A stretch of 29,863 nucleotides of DNA from Komagataeibacter kakiaceti JCM 25156. Lineage in GTDB: Bacteria; Pseudomonadota; Alphaproteobacteria; Acetobacterales; Acetobacteraceae. The notes under the pieces were generated by a model that was given only the letters and a program-made list of their open reading frames with translations, was not told the origin of the DNA and did no database searches. Made by a program: the position numbers and the translations under genes. Positions within the stretch are counted from its first letter, which is position 1, and each line of letters starts with the position of its first letter. Shown here one piece after another: positions 16,150-23,493 of this stretch. The stretch spans positions 1 to 29,863 of the forward strand of contig NZ_BAIO01000008.1 in the NCBI RefSeq assembly GCF_000613305.1, read 5' to 3'.

Positions 16150-17237
16150 CTATTTCCCGTGTATTTCTTGCGACACATCGCGCTGCCCTTTTCCCGACGA
16201 TCTGCGGGACAGAAAACGCGCCAGAGCTGGCCCGGTGACCAGAACACAGAAAAATCGGGCGACCTGCATGGCAATGACGAAAGGCATGTCCACTTTTGTG
16301 GTCGAGGCGATAATGGAGACGGAATCAGCTCCACCAGGACTGGTTGCAAGATAAGCCGTCAGCAGATCCACATGCGCCAGCCGGGCAAGTATCAATGCAA
16401 AGCCGCCACACACCGCAATCAGCGCGAGGATGGAACCCAGCACACGTGGAAAGACACGTCCGGCATAAGCCAGCACATCTGGCGTAAACCGCATGCCGAT
16501 GCCCCACCCGACCAGGCATAGGCCGCGACCAGCAGAAGATGCGGCTGTTCGATCGGCAGATGGGCGCCGAGCCTTACGGCCATCCCGATCCCCATCGGCA
16601 CAAGCAGTCCCCCGGCCGGCACGCGCAGACGGGTGCCCAGGGCGCTCCCTGCCAGCGCGATCACCAGCGCCAGTAAAGCCCCCTGCCATGAGAGGGTCTG
16701 TGCCACGACCAGCGGGGCGGACGGCGTTCCGGCCACACGCGCAATAACCGCCGCAATGACGGCGCAGCAGGCCACGCGCAGATACTGCATGAAGGCGACG
16801 AGCCGCATATCCGCTCCATATGATTCCGCCATCAGCGTCATGACCGTGGCCGCACCGGGTGACGAACCCCAGATCGCGGTATTGCCGGGTAGCAGGCGCG
16901 AGCGTGTCAACAGCCAGCCGAGAAGGGCTGCCGCAGACAGGGTAGAAAACGTACCGGCAACAAAGACCGGCCAGCTGGCTGCCATTTCGTGAAAGATCGA
17001 GGCTGAAAGATAGCTGGCGATCATGACCCCGACCACGCCCTGTGCGCCGAGAAAGGCCCAGCGGGGAATACGGACCGCACTACCCCGTGTGGCCAGTACG
17101 ACCGCCGCCCCCAGTGGTCCCAGCAGCGGCGCGGCCGGCAGGCGTAAGACGGCCAGAAGCATACCGAAAACCAGCGAAAGCAGCGCCAGTAAGCCCCATC
17201 GCCCGGTCAGCAGCCACGCTGATGGCCCTACCCTCAC
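16150..17237 (-). pseudogene. AbrB-family membrane protein (regulator-of-abrB/ammonia monooxygenase-like), frameshifted
   Basis: Membrane protein of the bacterial AbrB family (named after an E. coli gene, unrelated to the Bacillus regulator; often mis-labelled ammonia monooxygenase). It has around nine or ten hydrophobic segments and two internally similar halves, each with a glycine-rich loop: WGSSPGAATVMTLMAESYGA and LATSPGGADSVSIIASTTKV. That S-P-G-(A/G)-A repeat is characteristic. Transported substrate unknown. The frame changes at 16515-16516: one added base restores AAYALVGWGIGMRF and yields 362 residues, the family's usual size. The start is a GTG at 17237, three bases after the stop of the isochorismatase-like gene, so the two are an operon. 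A TetR regulator is divergent from the pair. Confidence 0.82.
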
Positions 17238-17240
17238 TGC

Positions 17241-17855
17241 TTAACCGCCAAACACGATTGTATCGGAAGGCAGCACGCGTGCAATCCGCGGGAGGATCGA
17301 GCGGACGGAAACATCATGAAGGTCTGCTGACAGGCTGGTGCAGAGATCCTCGGCGATGACAATATGGTAGCCAAGTTCCCAGCCGTGCCGTGCGGTGGAT
17401 TCAACCCCGAAATTCGTAGCAATACCGCCCAGTACGACCGTTCGGATGCCCCGCCTGCGAAGCTGAAGGTCAAGTTCCGTGCCTGTAAATGCCCCCCACT
17501 GATGTTTGGTGATGACGATATCGCCAGGTGCTGCCAGCCCGTCCGCCAGGTGCGCCCAGTCCGCTGGCAGGCCGCCTTCCGGCGGGCTTAAGGGCTGGTC
17601 GGCCAGACCGGGTGGCGCGTCGGCAAAGTCGGGTGCAAACGCGACCCGAACCAGTACGACCGTAGCACCGGCATCCCGGAAGCAGGCAGCAAGCGATTTA
17701 CCGCTCTCCAGCACCTGCGACGATGGCCGCGGGGCGGTTGGCAGGGCAAGTATGCCATTCTGCAGGTCAATGAGGACAAGAGCGGTGGTTCGTGGGTCAA
17801 ATCTGTTCACGGATCGGCGCCTTCCGGGATCTGGATACATGGTCGGGTCAAACAT
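17241..17855 (-). CDS. Isochorismatase-fold hydrolase lacking the catalytic cysteine (YecD-like)
   Basis: Protein of 204 residues with the isochorismatase-like cysteine hydrolase fold. Two of the three catalytic positions are present: D30 in LVLIDLQNG and K117 in ITKHQWGAF. The third, normally cysteine in G-x-A-T-N-x-C-V-E-S-T-A-R, is glycine here (G150 in GGIATNFGVESTAR). E. coli YecD and true isochorismatases share this substitution; isochorismatases use water for vinyl-ether hydrolysis, so activity is not excluded, but amidase chemistry is unlikely. It is first in an operon with an AbrB-type membrane protein, and a TetR gene is divergent with two palindromes between. The operon may handle a small aromatic or amide-like compound and its export; this is inference. 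Confidence 0.88.
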   Translation of the reverse strand: MFDPTMYPDPGRRRSVNRFDPRTTALVLIDLQNGILALPTAPRPSSQVLESGKSLAACFRDAGATVVLVRVAFAPDFADAPPGLADQPLSPPEGGLPADWAHLADGLAAPGDIVITKHQWGAFTGTELDLQLRRRGIRTVVLGGIATNFGVESTARHGWELGYHIVIAEDLCTSLSADLHDVSVRSILPRIARVLPSDTIVFGG

Positions 17856-17877
17856 CGACCGGCAATGGAAAATCGGT

Positions 17878-17921
17878 TATGCGAGGACTGTCTCGCATAA
17901 AAGAAAGTTGAGGGTACCCTC
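17878..17921. promoter_or_regulatory. Two palindromic operators in TetR/isochorismatase divergent region
   Basis: TATGCGAG (17878-17885) pairs perfectly with CTCGCATA (17892-17899) around six bases. A second palindrome, GAGGGTACCCTC, lies at 17910-17921, six bases before the tetR ATG. The shared CTCGCAT(T/A) words make both likely binding sites for the TetR protein, controlling itself and the divergent operon. Confidence 0.65.
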
Positions 17922-17926
17922 GCATT

Positions 17927-18532
17927 ATGTCAAGCCCGCCCCGTTCATCACCACTCGCGCCCAAGCGGCAGCGCGGACGCGACCGCGTTGAAGCGATCCT
18001 TACGGCCGCGACAACGGTCTTTGGCGAGAAATCTTACGAGGCGGCGACAATGACCGAGATCGCTGCCCGCGCCAGCACGGCAATTGGTTCGCTCTACCGT
18101 TTTTTCCCGACCAAGGACGTGCTGGCCGCCGCAGTACTCGAACGCTACGGCGCGCGGCTCCTGCATGCCCTGGATGAGTTGGTCGACCGCGATCCGCCGC
18201 TGTCGCCACGTGATGCAGCAGAAGGACTGCTGGACATCATCCAGCGTCTGCGGACGGAACGCTCAGTCGTCCTTTCCCTGCTCGACAGCGGGATTACCCT
18301 GCCAGATGGGACAGGAACGCTCCGCAAGGCGCTGATCGGGCGCATGAGCCAGCTGTTGTCACGGCTGGGTGGTTTTCCGGGGCCACATGACGAACGGGCC
18401 GTGATGCTGCTGCATCTGGTCAAGACGATCTTTGCCCTGCCACAGGATCATTCGGCCCCCCGCCCGGCCCAGGACAAGGAAGCCGTTACGGTGCTGCGGC
18501 TCTATCTGGAACATGCTGCCGCTTCCCGCTGA
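17927..18532 (+). CDS. TetR-family transcriptional regulator
   Basis: A 201-residue repressor. After a basic N-terminal tail, residues 20-67 form the TetR helix-turn-helix (RVEAILTAATTVFGEKSYEA, MTEIAARASTAIGSLYRFFP, TKDVL). The remaining all-helical domain would bind an inducer and dimerise; its ligand is unknown. It is divergent from the isochorismatase-like/AbrB-like operon, with two palindromes in the 71-base gap, so it is very likely their regulator. An inverted repeat after the stop (TCAGAGGT at 18539-18546, ACCTCTGA at 18556-18563) may help end transcription. Confidence 0.92.
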   Translation: MSSPPRSSPLAPKRQRGRDRVEAILTAATTVFGEKSYEAATMTEIAARASTAIGSLYRFFPTKDVLAAAVLERYGARLLHALDELVDRDPPLSPRDAAEGLLDIIQRLRTERSVVLSLLDSGITLPDGTGTLRKALIGRMSQLLSRLGGFPGPHDERAVMLLHLVKTIFALPQDHSAPRPAQDKEAVTVLRLYLEHAAASR

Positions 18533-18538
18533 TCCGGG

Positions 18539-18563
18539 TCAGAGGTCGCTCCGTAACCTCTGA
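18539..18563. terminator. Possible terminator hairpin after tetR
   Basis: Perfect 8-bp arms TCAGAGGT (18539-18546) and ACCTCTGA (18556-18563) with a nine-base loop begin seven bases after the tetR stop. There is no downstream T-run, so rho-independent activity is uncertain. The following bases to 18691 contain no gene. Confidence 0.4.
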
Positions 18564-18691
18564 ATCCGCACACAACCAATCGGTATCTCCAGCGATCGCG
18601 TCATCTGAATCGAACGGGTCTGCTTTTCAAAGCATAACTGACTATAATGCGGTGAAAATCGCGCTTTGACTCTCCAACTGTTTCGCGAAGG

Positions 18692-19585
18692 TCAGAGAAA
18701 CGCATCAAGCCAATGCAACAGTTCTACCGGAGCTTCCTCCTGCGGACTATGACCACAGTCGATCGCGTATCCCCGCACGTCCACGGCTTTTTCGCGCCAT
18801 GTCTCGACAACATCATATAACGCGCCCACGGTGCCACGTGCGCCCCACAGAGCCAGTAATGGGGCCTCAATCCGCTTGTCTGCATCAGCTGCATCATGGA
18901 CGAGGTCGATGCCTGCTGCAGCGCGGTAGTCTTCGCACGCTGCATGGCGCATTGCCGGGTCGGCGTAGCATCGACGATATTCGGCCATGACACGCGGATC
19001 GACCGATCCTGGTATCTTGATCTGTCCTGCAATGTGGCTTTCGAGAAAAAAGTCTGGATCCCCACTGATCAGCCTTTCAGGCAAGGGGGCGGCCTGGATC
19101 AGAAAAAACCACCAGAAATAGCGTCGGGCGAATTCCATATTGGTCCGGGCATACATCGTTGCTGTCGGTGCGATATCGATCAGCACCAGTTTTTCCACCG
19201 CTTGCGGTGCATCCAGCGCCATGCGGTGCGCCACCCGTCCGCCCCGGTCATGCCCGACAACCATGAACCGTTCAAATCCAAGCTGGTGCATGACGCCAAC
19301 CAGATCAGCTGCCATGGCCCGCTTGGAATAGTTGGCGTGATCCTTCCCACCTTCAGGCTTGGCGCTATCACCATAACCCCGCAGATCTGGGGCCACGATG
19401 GTAAAACGTTTCGCCAGTGCGGGCGCAACCTTATGCCAGGTCAGATGCATCTGCGGATGACCATGCAGCATGAGCAGCGGCGGTCCGTTTCCGCCGGTAG
19501 CCGTGCGGATCCGCACGCCATTCACCTCGATATCCCGCCAGCTAAAGCCCGGCAATAGATCGGGGAATTTCCTGATTGCGGTCAT
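18692..19585 (-). CDS. Alpha/beta hydrolase, haloacetate dehalogenase-like
   Basis: Hydrolase of 297 residues closely following the haloacetate/fluoroacetate dehalogenase pattern. Visible: the oxyanion segment HGHPQMHLTW (41-50), DLRGYGDSAKP, the nucleophile D113 in VVGHDRGGR with carboxylate-binding R114 and R117, W159, Y220, and the catalytic H279 in CGHSPQEEAP. The cap motif reads RYFWWFFLIQAAPLPERL; the residue aligned with H155 of the Rhodopseudomonas fluoroacetate dehalogenase is W158 here, 45 residues after the nucleophile as in that enzyme. Loss of this halide-binding histidine argues against efficient defluorination; the protein may act on other haloacids, epoxides or esters. I choose ATG 19585 because AGGTGA lies five bases upstream; a GTG at 19615 is the alternative. 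It is monocistronic. A hairpin-like inverted repeat at 19632-19657 lies in its promoter region. Confidence 0.88.
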   Translation of the reverse strand: MTAIRKFPDLLPGFSWRDIEVNGVRIRTATGGNGPPLLMLHGHPQMHLTWHKVAPALAKRFTIVAPDLRGYGDSAKPEGGKDHANYSKRAMAADLVGVMHQLGFERFMVVGHDRGGRVAHRMALDAPQAVEKLVLIDIAPTATMYARTNMEFARRYFWWFFLIQAAPLPERLISGDPDFFLESHIAGQIKIPGSVDPRVMAEYRRCYADPAMRHAACEDYRAAAGIDLVHDAADADKRIEAPLLALWGARGTVGALYDVVETWREKAVDVRGYAIDCGHSPQEEAPVELLHWLDAFL

Positions 19586-19631
19586 GCTTTCACCTGCATT
19601 CGTCCAGTGGCACACAGCAAAAAAGCAGAAT

Positions 19632-19657
19632 ATCAGGAAACCAGTATTTCCCCTGAT
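19632..19657. promoter_or_regulatory. Inverted repeat upstream of hydrolase gene
   Basis: ATCAGG (19632-19637) and CCTGAT (19652-19657) flank an inner GGAAA/TTTCC pairing. It sits about 50 bases before the hydrolase ATG on the minus strand and is a candidate operator. Confidence 0.35.
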
Positions 19658-19769
19658 GAAGACCTGTTGATTATCTCCCTGCCGCGACTCACAACGGCGT
19701 CACTGGGTAGATCAGTTGGGATATCCGAGAGGGTCGATTCGCAGAGTCTGCGGAAATAGACAGGGCCAT

Positions 19770-19945
19770 GTCACGCGTGATCACGGACGTCAGCCCCCAG
19801 TGTAACCACAACATCCAGATGAGGACTTTGGCGGGCGTAGCCCACGCCACGACATTATCCCGACAGACCGTAAAACGTACATCGACGGAGCCAGCGTCTC
19901 AACGCGCCACCCGACCAAGTGAAAGTTCTGAACACCTGTTCCAGG
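19770..19945 (+). pseudogene. Highly decayed recombinase 3'-end remnant (copy 3)
   Basis: Discontinuous similarity to the recombinase end is visible by eye: GTGATCACGGACGTCA (copy 2 has GCGATCACGGACATCA), GAGGACTTTGGCGGGCGTAG (GGGGACTTTGGCGGACACAG in copy 1) and AAAACGTACATCGACGGAGC (GAAACCTATATCGACGAGGC in copy 1), in the correct order and spacing and finishing at TTCTGA. No open frame survives. The middle block coincides with the first iteron-like element of the origin. Confidence 0.55.
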
Positions 19946-19950
19946 CTACA

Positions 19951-20011
19951 TTCCCGCCAGAGTCCTCATGGAGTTTCTTTCAGAGGCAAAAACTGAGGAC
20001 TCTGGCGGGAA
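19951..20011. repeat. 18-bp inverted repeat formed by two iterons
   Basis: TTCCCGCCAGAGTCCTCA (19951-19968) and TGAGGACTCTGGCGGGAA (19994-20011) are perfect reverse complements around 25 bases. Opposed iteron pairs of this kind often overlap a rep promoter or serve in copy-number control; this one is over 500 bases from repA, so it may mark the outer boundary of the origin. Confidence 0.7.
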
Positions 20012-20353
20012 CATGCGACGCGCAAGGTTAATTTCTGAGATATGCCGGAAATCTGGAGCCGAAATAGATCGCAAAACGGTCCTCGAAGTGAGGACTCTAG
20101 CGGGGTTTTGTGCGCCAAAAACAGGTTCATCCGCCGAACATCAAGGAAAATCGGGCTGTTAGAAGCCTCCTAACCTGAAAATTTCTCAGTTTTGAGGACT
20201 TTGACGGGGGCCAAATTAGCGCTATCTGCAAATCGAGGACTCTGACGGGAAACTTGATGCCTTCAGAGATACCGATTCGCTACACCTCCCTTTTGCGAGG
20301 TGACCAACAGGGGACTGAGGACTGTAGCGGAAAAACTGAGGACTCTAGCGACA

Positions 20354-20460
20354 CGTGCTTACGGAGCAAGCACGATTCGCATAAGTTATCCCGAGGACAC
20401 TAACGGGACAAACTAATATTAGAATACAATTATCTTTAACTAGTATTAGATCCCGCTACA
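20354..20460. other. Predicted vegetative origin core: hairpin and AT-rich segment
   Basis: A hairpin (CGTGCTT at 20354-20360 with AAGCACG at 20368-20374) is followed by an iteron and by about 45 very AT-rich bases (20408-20450) holding the near-repeats ACTAATATTAGA and ACTAGTATTAGA. AT-rich segments beside iterons are where such origins melt. I see no perfect DnaA box. The position just upstream of repA is the usual layout. Confidence 0.6.
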
Positions 20461-20540
20461 GTCCTCAGAGACATTCTGAACAAATCCGTGCATCATGGAC
20501 GCAGAATCGAGCCAACATACATATGCCTAGGGGAGCCATG

Positions 20541-21476
20541 ATGGCGGAAGTGCATGACTTGCTTCAGGAGCATGGTCGACAGCATGTACTCCAGCTGGAC
20601 ATGGACCGCCGTGTCGTTGATGCGGCCGCCGCATATCTGACGGACGAAGATGCCGGACTAGGTTTCATGTATAGCGGCTGGGCACAAGCACCGCTCCCAC
20701 ATAAAAAACAGCCCGACTCTGCACCTTGGCAGGTTCGCACCGACAGAGTTACCCTTCTCGTAGAACCAGGTCGACGAACACTTCCGAATGGGGAACTTCA
20801 ATGGATTGGTGTCCCATACGGAAGTCGAGCAAGACTTATACTGCTATATCTACAAACCGAGGCTCTAAGAACCCAGAGTCGCGAAATTGAGCTCGGAAAG
20901 TCGCTTCGCGACTGGCTTAAGAAGATGAACATCTCTCCTGGCGGCAAAACGATAGCCGACGTAAGAGAGCAGGCACTCCGCATCACGCGCTGTCGTCTCA
21001 CTTTCGAGGTCCAACAAGCAGGAAAGTCAGCATTAGTACAACAACTTATAGTCGACAAAGCACTGTTTACGGAAGATGGCGAGGACTCTAGCGGGGGACA
21101 ACTTTTAGCGCGGACGAAGCTAAGTGAAACATTCTACGATCAGCTTCGTCGACATCCTGTTCCTATCCAGGAATCCGCAATTCGAGCGATCAGTAAACAC
21201 TCGATGGCTTTAGATATATATTGCTGGCTTGCATATCGGCTGCATGTCCTCCAGAAGGACACGCCAATCACTTGGAAGGGTCTTCACGCCCAGTTCGGCG
21301 CTGGCGTAAAACGCCTAGACCATTTCCGTGATACCTTCTGCGCTCAACTCAACCTGGCACTAGCAGTATATCCAGAGGCGGCAGTCAAACTGAGTGCTGT
21401 GGGCCTAACGTTAGTTCCCTCACCTCCACCTGTTGAGCCAAAACGCACGGTAGTCGCGTTTCCTAGGTCCCGCTAA
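20541..21476 (+). CDS. repA: Plasmid replication initiator RepA
   Basis: Replication initiator of about 311 residues, of the RepA type found on alphaproteobacterial iteron plasmids. It would bind the iterons and open the origin. Recognisable stretches are WIGVPYGSRARLILLYLQTE (N-terminal winged-helix region), the LGKSLRDWLKKMNISPGG segment, and the second winged-helix region ISKHSMALDIYCWLAYRLHV with ITWKGLHAQFG. An iteron copy is embedded in the coding sequence (codons for E-D-S-S-G-G, 21081-21095) and another covers the stop codon. GGGGAG ends five bases before the ATG at 21541-equivalent position 20541, which I prefer over ATGs at 20523 and 20538. The AT-rich origin and iteron array lie directly upstream, so binding there probably also represses repA. 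Confidence 0.88.
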   Translation: MAEVHDLLQEHGRQHVLQLDMDRRVVDAAAAYLTDEDAGLGFMYSGWAQAPLPHKKQPDSAPWQVRTDRVTLLVEPGRRTLPNGELQWIGVPYGSRARLILLYLQTEALRTQSREIELGKSLRDWLKKMNISPGGKTIADVREQALRITRCRLTFEVQQAGKSALVQQLIVDKALFTEDGEDSSGGQLLARTKLSETFYDQLRRHPVPIQESAIRAISKHSMALDIYCWLAYRLHVLQKDTPITWKGLHAQFGAGVKRLDHFRDTFCAQLNLALAVYPEAAVKLSAVGLTLVPSPPPVEPKRTVVAFPRSR

Positions 21477-21563
21477 AGTCCTCACTCAACGTAGACGATG
21501 AAAACGTCTGCGTCGCATAGAGGCAAATCAGTAGACTAATTGCGGACGAACAGTCGAAGATAG

Positions 21564-22247
21564 CCGCATCGGGCTGAAACCTTCAAACTGTCGACGGACC
21601 CGCTATTCGTCGACAAGGTTCGGGATATTGTCGGTCTTTACATGTCGCCACCGAACCGCGCGATCGTGCTGTGCGTCGACGAGAAATCCTAGATCCAGGC
21701 GCTGGACCGCGAACAGCCCGTCCTGCCCATGGTACCGGGCGTGCCGGAACGACGTACCCATACCTATCTCCGGAACGGCACGACGTCGCTGTTTGCAGCC
21801 CTCGACATCGCAACAGATGCGGTAATCGGCAAATGCTACTAACGTCATCGTACCACGGGATTTCTCGACTTCCTGAAACGTATCGATGCCGAGATGCCTG
21901 ATGACCTGGATGTTCATCTCGTGCTGGATAACTACGCCACACATAAAACGACCACGATCAAGACGTGGCTCGCGCGCCGCCCGCATTGGCATGTTCACTT
22001 CACGCCCACCTCGGCTTCCTGGATCAATCCGGTAGAGCGCTGGTTCGCCGAACTGACGCGCAAGCAACTCCGGCGCGGCGTGCATCGGTCAACAACTGCA
22101 CTCGAAGCCGACATCACAACTTTTATCGATGCACATAACAAAAACCCACGGCCGTATCGGTGGGTCAAATCAGCCGACCAGATCCTCGCCTCGGTGAAGC
22201 GCTTTTGTCATAAGACAATGAGCCGAACTTCAGATTCAGGTGACTAG
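21564..22247 (+). pseudogene. IS630-family transposase remnant
   Basis: The DDE catalytic domain of an IS630-type transposase in one frame, with two internal stops. Motifs: first aspartate in VLCVDEKS, second in LVLDNYATHK, and the final glutamate in SASWINPVERWFAEL. The stops at 21690-21692 (TAG, at the glutamine of the usual S-Q-I-Q-A-L) and 21840-21842 (TAA) are both explained by a C-to-T change of a glutamine codon. The first half of the gene (DNA-binding domain) is missing; recognisable sequence starts at P-H-R-A-E-T-F-K-L. No terminal inverted repeats were found. It directly abuts an IS3 remnant on the other strand, so it was truncated by or together with it. Dead element. Confidence 0.88.
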
Positions 22248-22249
22248 TA

Positions 22250-22790
22250 CTAGGCACTCTCGCGTGTAGTCGTCCTCAACGGTCAGCACGCGGAAGCGAC
22301 ATCCGTTGTCCAGCGCGAATTAGGACCGTCGGGCACCGGCGTCGGCGAGTAGGTGCCCATTTCCTATTTCTGGCCACCACACTAATGGACCGACAACCCT
22401 TCCTTGCGATACAACCGGAACAGCTTCTTGTGGATCAGGATTACTCCTTCGCATTCCAGAAAGATGTGCCGACCCTGATAGGGAAACTGGCATCGTTGCT
22501 CACGCAAGGTGGCGCGGTAGGCCGCGCACCTCGGTATCGCATGAACGGTACGACGCATAGCGCCACGTCCTTGGGTCGACGGTGATGAGACTACGGGCCC
22601 GTCCCCGCCGTTGCGAGTAATCCCGTTTGGACACCGCCTTAGTCAGAGCACTACGCCGTAATGCCGGGCGTCTCACGAGTTTCCTACTTGCTGCTCCTCA
22701 AGCCCACCGTATTTCGATCGTCTTGTGTAGAGGGTCGCGTTGCCGATCCCGTAATAGATGCAGGTGTTGGCCTCCTAATGCTCTCTCGAA
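22250..22790 (-). pseudogene. IS3-family insertion sequence remnant (orfA/orfB)
   Basis: On the minus strand, fragments of both IS3 genes can be read in changing frames. OrfA: YYGIGNATLYTRRSKYGGLE (near 22690-22760), matching the typical G-I-x-x-A-T-x-Y-x-W-x-x-K-Y-G-G. OrfB: LIHKKLFRLYRKEGLSV (near 22390-22440) and FALDNGCRFRVLTVEDDYTR (near 22255-22315), the start of the DDE domain. Several stops and frame changes show long decay, and the C-terminal half of OrfB is missing where it meets the IS630 remnant. This explains the 550-base gap between the transposase relic and the partition operon. Confidence 0.8.
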
Positions 22791-22794
22791 ACTT

Positions 22795-23493
22795 TTACTC
22801 GTCACCGATAAGTTCATCGATTTCACGTAAGCGCTTTCGGATGGCAACAAGCTGTTCCAGCATTTGGCGCCTGGTGGATCTAAGGCGCCGCGCCTCTGTT
22901 ACGAGCGCGGCAAAATCAACATGAGATGCAGGCCGCTTGATTGACTTTCGGAATGCTATGATTGCAGAACGAGACGCGCTGGGTCCGACTAGGCCCTTTT
23001 CGCGCGCCGCTTCAAGCTCCTCTGGTCCCAGCAAAGTCAGCTGATACGCTGCACTATATGAACCCGGTAGTAACGTCTCGCTAATTCGGCCACTATCCAC
23101 CATGCTTGCGATCCGACGCAACTGGGAGGCCACCGGTTCGGAGAAAGGGAAAAAGCGTTCGAAACTGGCTTTAAGACGGTTTTTTTCTTCTCTCGAAAAA
23201 AGTGCATTTTCTAGCGTATTTAATGCTCGGCCGATTTCCAGAAAGGAACGCGCAGCCTTTTCCCACGCAGATGTTACGGCGCGCTGGGTATCAAGAATGA
23301 TCCGGATGCGGCCCTCGTCCTTCGCAAGGTCCGTTCCGGAAAATACTGATGCAATTGTCTCCAAGGTTTCAGAAGATACGGTGGTGAGTTCATGTAGCTC
23401 GCTAGGACGCGCATCAGATGGCTGTATTTCGTCAGCATCAAGGCCCTGCAAGGCTCGCAGCGAGATGCCGCGCGTCGAATTGGCTTTGCTCAC
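22795..23493 (-). CDS. ParB-like partition partner (non-canonical)
   Basis: A 232-residue protein in operon with ParA; its ATG overlaps the parA stop (ATGA). By position it should be the centromere-binding partner. It lacks the usual ParB nuclease-fold box (G-E-R-R) and I see no classic helix-turn-helix. A conserved-looking middle (SAWEKAARSFLEIGRALNTL, then FFPFSEPVASQLRRIASMVD) resembles plasmid-borne partition or replication accessory proteins whose helices contain S-E-x-x-A-S-x-L. The last 45 residues (FAALVTEARRLRSTRRQMLE and onward) look like a coiled coil, likely for dimerisation. Role in segregation is inferred from the operon; DNA binding to the palindromes at 24261-24291 is a guess. 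Confidence 0.75.
   Translation of the reverse strand: MSKANSTRGISLRALQGLDADEIQPSDARPSELHELTTVSSETLETIASVFSGTDLAKDEGRIRIILDTQRAVTSAWEKAARSFLEIGRALNTLENALFSREEKNRLKASFERFFPFSEPVASQLRRIASMVDSGRISETLLPGSYSAAYQLTLLGPEELEAAREKGLVGPSASRSAIIAFRKSIKRPASHVDFAALVTEARRLRSTRRQMLEQLVAIRKRLREIDELIGDE

Larger units (their letters stand above)
19821..20466. repeat. RepA iteron array (15-bp repeats, both orientations)
   Basis: Consensus GAGGACTCTRRCGGG with variants. Forward copies start at 19821, 19995, 20090, 20194, 20235, 20317, 20338 and 20393; reverse copies are at 19953-19967 and 20452-20466. Two further copies lie inside repA (21081-21095) and across its stop codon (21469-21483, reverse). Spacing is irregular, so this is not a CRISPR. 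Iterons are the known binding sites of RepA-type initiators and also set copy number by handcuffing. Confidence 0.88.

Noticed and set aside
331..20390. Shared 10-mer ATAAGTTATC at 331-340 and 20381-20390 as a dif or resolution site pair
   Set aside because: Flanking bases do not match each other or a XerC/XerD site pattern; a 10-base match in 30 kb can occur by chance.
19821..20466. CRISPR-like array of short repeats
   Set aside because: Repeats are only 15 bp, vary in sequence, occur in both orientations and at irregular spacing, and lie directly upstream of repA; they are iterons.
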